Assembly (NCBI RefSeq): GCF_015832195.1 | Contig: NC_052017.1 | Location: 47,383,652 to 47,447,651 of the forward strand | Reading direction: 5' to 3' | Length of the DNA: 64,000 nt | From: Motacilla alba alba | Taxonomy: Eukaryota; Chordata; Aves; Passeriformes; Motacillidae | Shown: positions 46,201 to 60,400 of the stretch, in pieces | How the letters are laid out: each line of letters opens with the position of its first letter | Position numbering within the stretch: the stretch's first letter is position 1 | Position numbers and translations under genes: made by a program | Notes under the pieces: generated by a model | What the model saw: the letters and a program-made list of their open reading frames with translations, nothing else | The model's database searches: none | Told to the model about the DNA's origin: nothing

Positions 46201-49200
46201 TACCATTCATGTTGTCTGCAGGGCAAATTAGGGGAACATACATACCACTGGCAAAGCTGGGTCATTCCTGAAAAACAAGTTGTCAAATCCTTTCTGCCAG
46301 TCACCTCTCATGGGCAAAACTAATTGCTCCTCAAACCTCCATAACTGGAACTTGTGGTGGTCTTGGGCTGCTGCTCAGAAGGCAACTGCCTGGTTTTGGA
46401 GTCACCTGGTCTCTCACCCTGAGAGCTCACAAGCTGGTGTGTCACAGTAAGTCCTTACAGAAAATTGTTCATTTATTTATTTTATGCTCTTTCTTTGTTT
46501 ACCAAAACAGTGCTACTGCACAGAACCATCTGACAGAGAGCTGCACTTGCAGCAGCACAAATCACGTTCTTCAGTTTTGCACTTTCTAAGCTATAAGCAT
46601 TATTTTTGATTTCAAGAAATTAAATTGTCCACCATTTCACAGACCTCCATTCTGTTTTAGAGGAAAAGACAAGAAATCAGAAAGCTGTTCCACTGCTGTC
46701 AGATCCAGGTCTACTTATGGCTGATGCAGAAAAAGCCAATACACACATACAAAGCATTCAAGTTACAGCGGCTGCCACACTGCCAGGCTAAGAACAGTTC
46801 TGCAGAAGAGCTGGAAAGGTCAGATGTTCTCTCATTGTGAGCAGACCTAGAGTGAATCTAGGCAGAGAGGCAGGAGGTGCACTGGGACACGTGCAGGAAA
46901 TCTAACATGCAGCGGGCATAGATTGAATTCACCGTAGTACCAGTATGCATAGAGCCTGTGGACTATAGAGCCACAGAAGAGACCACAAAATTTTATAAAT
47001 GAAAGTGATCAAGGCCTCCACTCTGTTTACAAGCAGGTAGTCATCAGAGCTACATATGCATTGGCTTCTGAGCATATACTAGGGCACATAGAAAGACTGA
47101 CTCGCAGGAAAAATGCATCTCTAGTTTTGTCTCAAGGGTTACAAGTCTCAGCAGGGTGTTCAACTGCTTTCCATTACTTTGTAAAAGAATGTTAATAATT
47201 TGGAACTAGGTCACTCTGGACACAAACAGCTCATGACAAAGAGCAGACCTGAAATCAAGTGGTATGCACAAAATGGAGTGAAATAGTTTAAAAGTTACTC
47301 AGAAAAATTAAGCAATCATTCATCATGAATCCATTGTGGTTTATCCAGTGCATATTTTCCTTATACTTTTCATATACATTATACAAAACTTGAATCATTT
47401 TGATTCAGGGAAAATACTCGTAAACTCCTAACCCCTTCTTTCTGGATGCCCTTTATAATGACCATGAATACTGTTGGTCTACATAAGCTAAGTATGTCAT
47501 GATTAAATTAATTAAAAAATTTTATACAACTATACTCTCTAAACTAAAGAAGGATGATCTTTTTTTTATTTTTTCAGCATTTTGAAATACCAAATCCCTT
47601 TACATTAACTATTTTGTGATATCCAAAGCATGCATATAATTCATTCCAACAGAGCAGTTAAAGAACAGGCTGTGTCAGCCTTTTAACTTTTGGTACATGA
47701 GCATTACCTCATTCTAGTGTTTTTCTCCAAGACTTTTTTGGGGGGAGGGATTTTGTAATACATAAAACACTGTCTGTTCACGAAGAAAGTGGTCTAGATA
47801 AAAAAGCTAGCAGTTAGTGAAGGAAACTCCAAAAACATAGCCTAGTCTTTGAGTCTTTAACTTCCACATGGCGGTTGGGTTAAATATCTCATCTTTTGTA
47901 GTTCTTTCCAATTTTGTATGTCTATGAAGGTTTCGAAAGTGATGTTCCTACTCATGCAGGAAAATAAACATTATTCAGTGGCACTCCCCCACTCCTGAGC
48001 AGGCCAATGCAGAGCTTGTGCTAGTTCCAAAGTTAGGGTTTTCCAGTAAAAAATGTAGGAAGTGATTTATGTTGGCCATATAAACGCATTACTTCCAATC
48101 TTAATACAAAGTCTTTCTTGCCACCTAGTTGATCTAATCCAAGGTTTTAGGACATAGCACAGTCTCAGCATTGAAGACTGCTGCAGCTCTGTGGAAACAC
48201 TGCCTCTTTACCACTACTGCAGAATGAACATCCATGAACTTGGGAAGATTTAACTGTGAGGAAGAATGTCTATTCTAGTGCCTCTGAGAGCTTGTTTTTC
48301 CCTACTTTTTTCTTCATGTTATTTTCATTAAATAAAAGTTTCTTTGGGACTTTGCAAGTCATGCTTTGGTGAGCAGCAGCAGAATGCTCAAGAAAAGCTA
48401 CAAGAAAGTCACTGAAACTAGATTTTCTTACAATGTGATAGACACACACGACAGCACATAGAATGCCTGGGCAGGGTTTCAAAAATAAATTGGATACAAG
48501 GACAATTTATAGTTCTGGAACAACATGCATATGTGAAATGTGTGTAGTTTAGAGACACCAACATTTGATTTGTGAACATTCTTAAGCCTTTACCTTCATA
48601 AAGAAATTCTCACCAGTTACAATGCCTGTAAGAGTTAATACATGAAAATAGCCACACTGTACTCTGGAACAATTGTGCTTTCTACGTGTATGAATAAGTT
48701 TTGCTTTTATCTTCTGTGACTTTTTGGGGCCTGCTGAGATGTGAATGTGCATCTTTAAAATGATAACTTTGTTTTGCACCAGCATGATGACAGACCTGTA
48801 CTGATAGTGTATGAGCATGGGCAGTCACCACTATTTGGCTTTTGAGACCCTCTTTTGGTCACCAGGACCACCTCTAAAACCTTGTTCTTTTAGTCTCCAG
48901 TGTCTCACAATTTGCCAGTAAGACAAAGTGAAGGCAGATCCTTAATAAGGTGCCAAGATTAATTTTCTCACGGGTTAAAAGGATAAGGTTGACTCTCCCT
49001 GGGCTAAATGAAACAGAGGAAATGGTGATGCCTCCTCCCAACCTTCCACTCCATTTCCCTCTCAGCATGCCTGTATCTCAACTGCCTGTGCCATGTCAAC
49101 CTCAGACTGATAAAATAGATTAATGGGGGAAAAATGACCCTTGGAGACAGAGCAGAGATGGGGCTGGGCAGATAAAGGATGGGGGAGGCCGTTAGGGCTG

Positions 49201-49480
49201 TTGAGGGGTGGCAGTTGGGCAGCCACAGAGTGTCCCCAGGCGAGTGGCTGCTCCAGGATAGGTACAAGTGGGTTGGGTGGGCCTGTGTGCTCCTGAATGG
49301 ACTTCCACCTCAGGGCTGAGCGGTACCCAAGCCACTGTGCTGTGGTGTGCTTACTGTGGAGGGTGTGTGTCAAACCACAGGGTACATGAGCTCCTGGGAG
49401 CTCTTACTGGTTACGACATCTGGTGTAGAGTACTGCCAGCCCTGCACTGGCCTGTGTGTGTGCATTTGTTCACTTACACG
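43277..49480. other. Intergenic spacer
   Basis: No exons recognised. 43480-43820 and 46730-47060 are locally richer in GC than their flanks but show no family I know. 48990-49450 is G-rich on the + strand. Everything else is AT-rich. Confidence 0.4.
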
Positions 49481-49481
49481 T

Positions 49482-49482
49482 T

Positions 49483-49525
<43 letters not shown>
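49482..49525 (+). repeat. (TC)n(TG)n compound microsatellite
   Basis: About eight TC followed by fourteen TG dinucleotides. The length suggests a polymorphic locus. Cysteine/valine or histidine/threonine-rich ORFs across it are artefacts of the repeat. Confidence 0.95.
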
Positions 49526-49527
<2 letters not shown>

Positions 49528-51358
49528 GCAGGCAGATGATCCACAAGAGTGCCACCTAGGAACTCCCAAGGATCCGCTGTCACACACGCGAGCTTAAGCT
49601 CAGGGTGTTACCCATCTATAAGCACATACACACAGCAGCATGTCAAAATCCCACAAGCTCTTGGTTGGGTATCTTCATGTATATATGTATGATGAGGGCT
49701 TGTGCTAAGAGGCTATCTGCAAAGACTGTGCATATTTGAGTATTAGTTTGACAGGGTATGTGAGTGTGCACCCAGGTCTATTTTTATGTCTGAGTAGTTC
49801 AAGGAAGGAGTTTTGGTTGTAAAGAGTAAAGAATTTTGGTTGTAAAGAGTGTAGTAAGAGATGCAGAGTTTGCACATCCACGATGAAGTGTGGATAGAAA
49901 AATATCTTTTGTCAAGGTTAGGGGAGCATGTTGCCTGTATCATGGACAAAGGAGAAAACCTGCTCGTCCGCTAAGGTTTAATCAGTATAGTACTGACTGC
50001 ATTACTGAGGGAATGTTATGTGAAAATTTTATTTAAAAGTATAGATGTCACATGTAGCCTTCACATGTCTGTCACATACAGCTACTATGCCAGACTAATG
50101 TGCACATTTGCATATTTTCACACAGCAGCACGTCTGTGCTGCAGTACTTTGCTTTGCCATCTGAGTGTGTATGACTGTGTATTTTCAGTTGGAGAGCATG
50201 TGTAGAATGATTGGGATGTACAGACCATTTTCATGCACTGGTTTATGTTTTGCAGAACTGATCTTGCAAAGAATTGATTGCCATTGCTCAGTGACAGAAG
50301 GTAACAATGAAAGATAGGTTATTTTGAGGAATATTTCCTACCAATATGACATATTTCCATCTGCTAGTTCCCTCTAGTGTCAGTAGTCAGCATCATCTCC
50401 TTAGAGTCTTTAAAAGATAGGAATTAATGCCATACTTTGTACCACCACCTGGTTTAAAGGATTTGAAGGAAGCCTGCATTTAAAATTTTAATTCTTACCG
50501 ACACTTTTATATGAAATATGAAACAAGCACAAGGGTAAGAGCTCTCATGTTGTCTTCTATGCCTCAACCTGTGCTGTGAAGGGAACAGCTTTGGTGAGTG
50601 CATCAGGATAGTTCAAATCCTGGACCTATTTGCTGGTTGACTTCTCAAATTACAGTGCCAGAGGAGGTCACATTCATAAGGGCTCCATCATTTTCCCTCA
50701 GGCAAAGACCACCATCTTAACCAAGAACTCTAGAAACTCAAGCTGCCCATGCTGAAGTCAAACTCCATCCACTTATGTATCAGAACTGTTGCTCTGCCCA
50801 GTTCACAGTTAATTGGGTATCATAAATACATGAAGGACATTATTTATTAATGACAGAATGATGAATGCATCAGGACTCAGTTTGGGAGTTTAGTTATGGG
50901 GCACAAGTATGTCATTGCTTTTTATGGATCCCAGCAGACAGGAAGACTGATTTGATGTTATTAGAGTTGAAGCTCTTTAATCAATATTTTTCTGAAATGG
51001 CCCAGTGTTACAGCAGCTGTCATCCTATCAAAGTGCCTGTGGCTATTCTGAGCAGAGTGGTTATAAGCTTGAAAGATTGTTGAGGTCAAAAGTTTTGCAT
51101 GCTCTAACAGATTAAGGTACTAAATTTTCTCCTGTTTCTTGTGCCATGTGGGTTTTGCAAACAAGTTGCATACTTCTCCACAGGATTCCAAAGCGGAGTA
51201 TTAGCTACCATCATTGTAGGGGCTTCACTGAGTCAATGGCAAAGGGAATCAGAAGACAGTGATACTTTGAGAACCATAAAAATCAGTTCTGTATGTCACA
51301 TGGTCTTTTAAAAAACTTTTAAAATCTTTGGATTTCAATATTTTTCCTATAATCACAG
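49526..51358. other. Region upstream of the first NME8 coding exon
   Basis: A 16-base word 'ttttggttgtaaagag' is repeated at 49811-49826 and 49834-49849. The rest is AT-rich. An acceptor-like 'cctataatcacag' ends at 51358, four bases before the NME8 ATG, so a noncoding first exon and the promoter should lie in or beyond this interval. I could not place them. Confidence 0.45.
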
Positions 51359-51362
51359 GGAA

Positions 51363-51395
51363 ATGGCTGGCAAGAAGAAAGAAATTCAGCTCCAG
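51363..51395 (+). CDS. NME8: NME8 coding exon 1
   Basis: Encodes [11 protein letters not shown], the start of the thioredoxin domain. ATG context has G at -3 and +4. An AG four bases upstream suggests that the coding sequence starts in the second transcribed exon. Ends in phase 0 with donor gtataa. The next intron is only 93 bp. Confidence 0.92.
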
Positions 51396-54376
51396 GTATA
51401 AACCCTAATTACTTCAACATCTTTAGAGGGAAATAGATGCTTTCTCTGCTTTGTTAGAATGTTAAAATGTTAATTAATTTTGTTTCAGACCATAATAACC
51501 AATCAAGAGCAGTGGGATGAAATGCTGCAGATAAAGGGTATAGTAGGTACTAACAGCTAATCTTTTAATCTTTTGTGGACATATGTGAGTGTTTTCATAT
51601 TTATATATTAGCTTTAATAGATGCTCTAGAAGACTAGCACCATATCTTTAAAAGAAAGGCTATTTTAATATATATTTATAAAGGTATATCATACAGTCAT
51701 TGAACCATACAACTCTTTCATTTGGAAAAGACTTTTAAGATAATATATTACAATTATGACTATATAGTATCTTATATGATAAATACGCATCAAAATAATA
51801 TTTATTTAAATTTTATTTTTATTACTGCTGTACACCAATGTTTTGAAAATACCTTTCCAATATGGTATTCTCCATGGTAAAGGAGTTGGATGCTTCTGTG
51901 TGTATAATCTTTCACAGACTAAATAATTATTGCAGCATTCTAGAGAGTGCATATTCCATGACATGCATTATTCCCAGTTTTCAGTTCATTTAATCCAATA
52001 ACTGTCTCCTAGGTCTCCGAGGAACTGTTTTTCAGTAAAAGGAAAAAAACTGTAACAGGATCATATCTACAGAGGGATAGTAACAGGCAAAGGCTCAGGG
52101 AGGTGAAAATCCTGTAGAATAAAGGTCTAGATAAGAATGAAAATCAACAGTGGCTAAGAAGAAGAGAAAATAAAAGGAAAAGGAATATGAGAGAAAAGTT
52201 GCTATTTGGATTAATAATTTCAAAAAGTATTTTGAAGTAGGTTTTGAATGTCAAAAGTAATTGAAGTGAAAGAGTATGTATCCAGTAATGTATCCACTGA
52301 ATCCATCGGTGAATTCATGATACAATCATTGTCTAGAAGAGGACTGAAAGATCCACATGAATGCCTTCCCAGTGCTGCTTCAGTGCAAACATAAATGTCT
52401 CATTTTATAAGTTCCTCAAGTCATTTGTTTGTAATTCCAAACCATTTCAGTAATAGATGTGTATCAAGCTTGGTGTGGTCCTTGCAAAGCCGTGCAGAAT
52501 TTATTGAGAAAACTAAGGATCGACTTTAGTGAAGACAATGTGCTACATTTTGCCGCGGTAAGGACACAAATCCTGTGTGTGACTACATTTACATTTTGAT
52601 TTAAATATATCTTCTGATCTGCATATGCAGAGCTTTCATTTTACTGTCCCTATACTGAGTTGCAATAATTTGTGCCTGGTTGCTTTCCCTGCATATGTCC
52701 TCATAAGACTTTGTTTAGAAGTAGATTAGAAATGGCAATAAATATGTAAGATATAATAAAAAAGAGCTGATATCCCACAACTTTTGTTTTCCTTGATGAG
52801 ATTGCAGAAATATTCAAAAGCCAGACTATATGACTTTTAGTTTTAAGTCTCTGCATTGTGAACCACTGCATTTAAAATTCTTATATCCCTGAAAAACTGT
52901 TGCATCTTTTACTGCAAATGCTACCTTTTATTTCATTTTTAAGAAAGTAAAAAGGGAAAAATTTAAAAAATCACAAAACTGTAGTATTGTTTACACTAGC
53001 AGTATATATATATATATATGTGTGTGTGTGTATATATACATATATATATGAGTGTATTGTACCTCCTATTTAAAGTAGATAAATTTGTTTGAAAGACTCA
53101 GTTTTTCCAAGATGTTGACCAAGATCATCCTTTTTCATGTTAGTGAAAACTTGAAATTCCATGATGAAAGAACTTTTCAGAAAAAACATGAACTTTTTGT
53201 ACATGTAAAAGGTAGGGAGTTAGGTTCCAAGGCTATCTCATGTGCTCTCATACAGTCGATCATGTCTCTCAAAAAAATTAATACACTGGATAAGCTCTTC
53301 CATCAAGACTACATGGGCTACTCCTTCGTTTATATATGTTTTTATAGCCTACATGAGAAAATAGTATCAAGCGAAGATATTTTTCCATGATTAATTTCTG
53401 TAATACAGAGGACAATCCCATATTATCAAAATAGTTCTTTCTTCATCACTGTAAGGACTGTCAGTTGTATTTAGGACTGCAGTTTGAGTTTGCAACACCA
53501 AAGTATTTAAAAGTGGGGTCTTCCTGTGAGTAAAAAGGTTTTCTTTATGCACACTTACTTATATAAGCAAATAATGGGTTTTGTCTGACTTCAGGCAGAA
53601 GCTGACAGCATTGAAATTCTGAAACCATTTAGGAGGAGCTGTGAACCGGTGTTTCTTTTTAGTGTTGTAAGTACATCACATCAGCTTCCTTCAATGTGCT
53701 GCCTAGTTCTGCCTTAACTTTTCAATAGATTTTAAAATAGATGTGAAGCTGTATAAATCCTATCTTTACATTTTACATTATGTAGGATAGTACTTTCTGA
53801 TGTTGTTTGTTTAAGCCATCTTCCATGCCTGAATCTGGTGGTTCTCAAGCACATTTTTGTTGTAGCTGTTACACAGAGAGCCACAGAAGAACTGTGGTAT
53901 TCACTGTTTTGGTAGTTAGTGAGAAATCCAGGTAAGTTTTCCAGGTTTGCCCTACATAAAGTACCTACATGTGGTTACACTGAAATTATTATTTTATGCA
54001 CACTTTTCATCATGGAAAGAGAGTTTGCATTTCATGGCATGAAAAGATTTTTAAGATAACAGATTAAATTGAGTTTTCATACTTGAGGAACTGTAGCATT
54101 TTTTTAAAAATATTTATTATCTCTCACTGATGGACACAGAAAGCTTGTTCTCCTAGCACACAGCTGTAGCACACTGCTCACTTAAGAAGAGATGGGGGTT
54201 GTTTTAACTTGAGAGTGCCAGAATTTGAATTTCCATAAGCAAGGACCAAAGATAATTGCACTTTCAGGACTCTTTCAGGTTTGAATCTGAATGCTGCCTA
54301 GAAATGTTAGCAGTATTTTTGGTCACCATTAGCTACACTACTGTGCACCTCAATGTGGTAGGGAATGCAGTGAAAA

Positions 54377-54414
<38 letters not shown>

Positions 54415-57400
54415 AAAGATGGAAAACTCCATGTTACAGAAGTTACAAGTAAAATCTGTATTTGCATTTGTTTCCAGCTGTATTATTAGTATTGAGCCTA
54501 GAAATAAACATGGAAAATTTGGTAAAGAAGGAAACAAGGAATTAAATGCACAAAAGTTTCATTCTGAAATAATAGAGGCAGTAGTAGCTTTGGTATTTCC
54601 TTCAGTGGGCATAAGAAATGAGCTGGAAAAAATTAGCAAGTTATTGCACGCTTCAAAAATTCAAGTAAATGTGTAAATTAAGTGATGAAAACTCACTAGG
54701 AGTGTTATTTTCTCTTCAACAGCATGGTAAAATTCTTGCAATGGTGAAAGGTGTAAATGCTCCTCTCATAACTAAGATAGTAACAGATTTAGTGCAAGAA
54801 GAGAGGGAAATTGCAGCTGGAGAGAAGGAACGTGCTAAGGTACTCACAAACCACATACTTATGCATAAATGTATATTTTTATTACACTTGCACTTTTTCT
54901 CTAAATGTCTAACATTTATCATTTAGATAATGTTGAATTTTTCACATTTTGGTCCAAACAGTAAAATTATATATATGATGCACTGCTTTTTTAGAAATCA
55001 AGCAAAATTATCTGGGTTCTAAGACACTTTTAAAGATCATCTAGCCCAACCCCTCTTGCCACAGGCAGTGGCACCTTTCACTAGATCAGTTTGCTCAAAG
55101 CCATGGGGACTGCTCTGTACCTAAGGCCATTCAACAAGTGTATTCTACTGCCTTTGACTCCTGAATTCCTGGTAACATGAGGACAAAATGACAGCTCAGT
55201 CTGACCTCAATAGCCTGCACTGTGAAAGATCCCACTGTTGGAATTCACAGTAGCAGCACAGTCAATCCTCCTTTGTTGCTTGTTCTCATCAGAACCCCCA
55301 AATTTCCATTATGGTACCTTATATAAACTTAACAAATTTACAGGTTAGCCTAGCAATGTAAGAAATTGAGAAATGGATAAAATGCTACTAGCCCATAAAT
55401 GTTTTAGTAATATTTTTTCTTTCAGAACTAAGTATTTTTTTAAATATAATTTAAGAGCTACATCAGACAAAACAAAGACATGGGAAATAATCATATCTCA
55501 TTGCCTGTTTTGTTTAAATGGAGATGAAAGAACTCCACTTAGAGTAAGAAGAGCTTTTTAACAAACTGAAACTCAGTTAAGGAAAATCAGACTGACCAAA
55601 GGTCCGCCTAAGAATTGCTTGTTTTCCAGGGTAGCAAAATTAAGATAAATGTGTTGTAAAGATGTGACAGCTGTGTTTGGTGACTTTGCTTTTGCACTGG
55701 TGATGCACTTTTACTCCTTTGCAATTACCTTAGGTAGAAGAACTCATTTTTCATGATGAAGGTTCATCAGACGGGTCTGCTGAGGAGGCTGTAGAAGAGG
55801 GTAAATATATTTTCTTTATTTTACAAATGTTAACAGAAAGAGAACAAATATATTTTGATTAATAATTGTCTATGTCTAGCACTAATAGACCTTCTTTTGG
55901 GTGTGTTAACAAAATGCTATCATTGAGCTTTTTTCTGTCAGGAATTAATATACTGGACTGTCAGCATCAACATTTTCACCCCCGCACTGAGAACCTTCAG
56001 ACTTTAGACAGAAGTGACGTGTGCCAGGGAATTTTCCTGTGTAAAGTTAAGGGCTGAAAGTCACTTCTACACAGTCTCTGCATCAGCAGTGTACTTCTGT
56101 TGAGGTGGAATACCAAGATGGGCCAACCTAAAAGGATTGTAAGAGTTAAGCTGTGAAACAATGGCATGCCTTCTCTCAGATTACTTTCACCAGATTAGAT
56201 TTAATAACAGATTTTTAAAAGTACATAAATCCATGGTAGTAGGATAAGCTTCCAAAAAGATTGAAAAATAAGCACCATCCTGTTTAAAAGTCCTGTCTGT
56301 GATTTATCTCAGGTTTTTCATTAGCTGAGACCTACATCTTTTCTATTTTTATTGTTATCTGTGGTTACTGAATGTTCCTACTGCTTCATCTGTGCAGAGA
56401 ATGCCATTCTATAACCCGGAGATGGAACAAACTCCTCCATCCTCTCCTTATTCTTGTGTGAGAGGCATTAGATCAGAGTCATGGCATCCCTTTTCCTTCC
56501 TCTTCATGTTTTGGTTTGTCTTCTTTTTTAATTGTATGGTTCAGCTGACAAATTCCTGACCTCAGCTTTAGCCTGTATTTTTTCTCATAAATCCTGTGAG
56601 ACCTAGAAGTACAGTATTATCATTTAACAGTTATCTACAGACTTCATACTAATCCCCAAAATCTAAACATCATAGAAAATCAGAAAACAGAGCTTTAGCT
56701 CAGGTTCAGCTTCAGGTTAGGGGATCTCTCAGACACTATAACACACTAACATTTGGCAGGAATATTTTCCTCAACACATGCAGTTGCTTAAGTGTTTGTA
56801 GTATGGGTAACAAGTAGTAGCCTGCTGTTTCCATTATCACTATCTTAAATTATTCTACAGTTTTTGGGATCTGATTGAGTTACAGTCAAATGCTTAACTG
56901 TAAACTTCAGGTGCAGTAAAGATGATTCCCTTTGTTTTGATGAATGCATTACTTAGCACATAATTTTTTCCCTTTTTCAGAAGTACTCACTTATTCTGTT
57001 GGAATTATAAAACCTGATGATGTCTTAGCAGGACGTGTAGAAGAAATTAAAAAAAAGGTAGAGAGAATTTTAAATTATTCATTTATTCTATTTATTTAAG
57101 AGACATAATAGCAAAATGTAAGGTTAAGTAGATCCTAATTTATGCCCAGACATTGGAACAGAATCTGATAAAGCTTCTCTGCTAAGGATGATAAAAGCAC
57201 AATATTTTTTACCTGAAATAATATAACATTCAAATTTATACTATTGCTTTAATACTCTATGCCAGCAGAGGTTAGACATTGATTCGTATTGCTTCTGTTA
57301 CAAAAAAATGAAAAGCCTCATAACAGTATATATCAAGACCAAATTAAAAGAATTTTAATAAGTATTATGACAAGGTACAGTGACCTTTGCAGGAAAGGGA

Positions 57401-60400
57401 ATCAGAGTGCTATATGGGTTCTTTCTGTAATAATTTACCTTAGCTGTAAAGGAAGGAAGCTCATTAAAGGAAAAAAAAAAAAAAAAAAAGGCAGTGCTTG
57501 AAAAGGTTTTAGCTGGAGCAGCTGCTACTTGGCTCATGAGGTGTGTTCTCAACACAGGATGCACAGCCAGCCTTGTTGGGGCTGGCTTAAAACACTCAGC
57601 AGCACCACAGGGGCTTTTACAGAGCAGTGCTGGTACACAGTTAATATTGGTGTATCATCAGTACTGGGGCTGGATACTGCCTTGGCTGTTAAAATACCAG
57701 TATATGGTACAAACCTCACACCAATGGACCGTGAACTTTGATACAAGTCATATGTGTGCATCCCTCACAAATACTTGCATTTAGTGCAGTAACCTAGCTT
57801 AAAACAGAAAATCATAGAATAGATTCAATTTTTTTCCTTATTTGCTGTTTCTAAAGCCAAGTAGTTTAGCCTAATACAACTGTTTACAAGTGCACATTTC
57901 TGTGACTACTATGGTTGCAATATAATTTATTATTTCTTGCAACATAAGTTGCATGTTAACCACTCACAGTGATTCAAAGGAGTTTAATCAATGTGAAATA
58001 AAAGGGAATATTAACTATTGAATGAATGTACTTCATACATTGAACTGCACTTTATTTTTTCGCAAACATTAACTTAGGGGTATTGTAATCCTGAATTTAG
58101 GTGAAGTGCTTTGAAAGGCTAGAAGTTCAATTTAGACAAAGATAGAGATTAGAGATTATATTTTGAATATTTCAGAGAATTTAAAATTTAAGATAGCTTT
58201 CAAAACCAATCAATCCTTAGATTTACAATAACATATGATTTTGTTTGTATCTATTTTCAAATGCCCCTGAGTAATAATTGAATAATTGCAGATTAAAGAT
58301 GCAGGATTTGGCATTGAAGCAGATGAGGAGAGAATGCTTACTGAAGAGCAAATCAGAGTATTTTATGCCCGGAATAAAGATGAGGTAAAACCAAACTAAA
58401 AACATAAATGAAAGGGACAGGTAAACATATAATTGTTACTAGTTGTGCTTGCAAATCTCTGTATGGTAAATTTTAGGTATATTGAAGAACTGAATTAATG
58501 TGGACTTAGTACATTAAAAAAAAGAGATATTCCCTCTCCCTTTTTTTCACTGACTCATATAAATATCACTATGTAGCAATCTAATATTCCAACCAAATTA
58601 AAATGACCTCAAATTAAATACTAAAAGATTTAGTTCTTCTCTCTGTTATCTAAATGTGAATGATCCTTAGACATGGAGCTAAATTTATAACACTATTTAT
58701 CAAAATAAAATTGTACTGGTTTTAAAATATATTATGACAGGCCTAGTGACCTTGTAGGAAAGAAAATTAGAGTGCTGTATAGATTATTTCTGCAATTACT
58801 CAACCTTGGCTATTATGTGCTGAAATATGGCACAAACCAAAATCCAATGTCATCTATGTGAGAATGTATATCTATTTGAGATATATTATTCCAGCCAGAA
58901 AATAAGTGATATTACATACTATATTTTTTTTTCTTTCCAGATTTTATCATGGGGTTGTTCTGGGAATAAATATGTGCCCAGGCAAAGAGGAAAAGCATCT
59001 CAGCCAAAATCTATTTTTTTGTGCCTTGTCCTATATTAGGGGACAAAAAATAGCTAAAGATAGATATAAAGTTCAAGAAAATAATTAAATTAGGCTGTCC
59101 ACCATTAAATGGCAGTGGTCTAGCAAACTAGCACCTGGATATGGTCATATTTTCCAGCAGTGTGATAACTAAAACCAACTCTTCAGAAGGATCTGAGACA
59201 AAAAATTAAGCTCCTTAGCAAATATTTTTACCTTCTGCTATATGTGTAAGATAGATAGAGGCTGGAATTCAAACAAACAGTTTGTTTGATTTTATTTGAA
59301 GGATCAATGGAAGGGTTCACCTAATCTGAAGGAGAAGGTGGGAAGGTGTTCCTGTGGCATTCCAAATGAATAAGAGTGAGATGAGATGGTTCCTACTAGT
59401 CAGAGAGAAAAAAGAAAACTGATAGTAATCACTAGATGGCTGCACTATGGTGTAAAATGAAGCAATGGGGAGAGCTTGTAAAAAACCATGAAGAGCTTGG
59501 TTTTAGCAAAGCTGGGATTGTAGGTTAGACAGAGGTAGTTTTGAAACAGAGGCAAAAGTAACTCATCTTCACGGGAATAGCAGCCAAATTTGGGACTAGT
59601 TTGTTCATCTTGAGAAATGGGTTAAGAATATGCATAGATATGAAGATAATTGAAAGAGAAAAACAATTAATTGAAAGCAGATATGTGAATACTTCATCCT
59701 TATATTACTAAAGGAAAAAACTATCATGCAATGACATGATGCTGGCTGGTAAGGATTTAGTCAAATATTTAAAAGGAGAATGGATACCCCCAAGAAAAAG
59801 GTGACATACAAAAAAGAAATAAAACTAACAACTCACACCATAAGAGTAAAAGGTTATTTTTCTGATGGAAATGTACTTTTATAGGATTGAAAGTTGAAAC
59901 AGAAGAAGTGAAAAGCACATAGCAAAGGAAATGAAGGGAGAGAGCCTACAAATGTCTTGCAAACCGCTCAGTGTCCTGTATTTATAGCCAGCTACATGAC
60001 TTTTAGTTTCAAAAATTATTTATGGAACTGTATTGCAGTTTCTTGTGTCACACTACATGCTGTATTGCAAGCATAGCAAGTGATCACATTGAATTTCTAG
60101 ATCATTTTCTTCATTCTTGTCATTTGCATTTTAACCTGGAAGAACATCTGGTACTTGTTTAAAGCAGTTATGTGACTTTTGTTATCTCAATTTACTTTCT
60201 TTTTGGACATTTGGTAATGTTGTCTCAAATGATTGATAAAAGAATCTTCCCAAACAATATATCAGAGTTCTGAGGAATGCATGTAAATGCCAGTTTCAGG
60301 AATAGGAATGTATGAGTTACTTTAAAAGCATAATTGTCTCATTAGCAATGACAAACTCAGAGTTCCTGCAATTCATAAGGGGGAAAATTATGTTTTTTAG

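Larger units (their letters stand above)
57058..58291 (+). other. NME8 intron 7
   Basis: 1234 bp. Holds one member of a diverged repeat pair (57361-57445), a poly(A) run at 57471-57489 and a GC-richer block (57494-57740) that may be an old unclassified retroelement piece. Confidence 0.75.

Noticed and set aside
49268..49597. 109-codon ORF with a cysteine/valine repeat
   Set aside because: The repeat is a direct translation of the (TG)n microsatellite.
54256..54537. ORFs on both strands across the CA repeat
   Set aside because: Produced by translating (CA)n/(TG)n in different frames.
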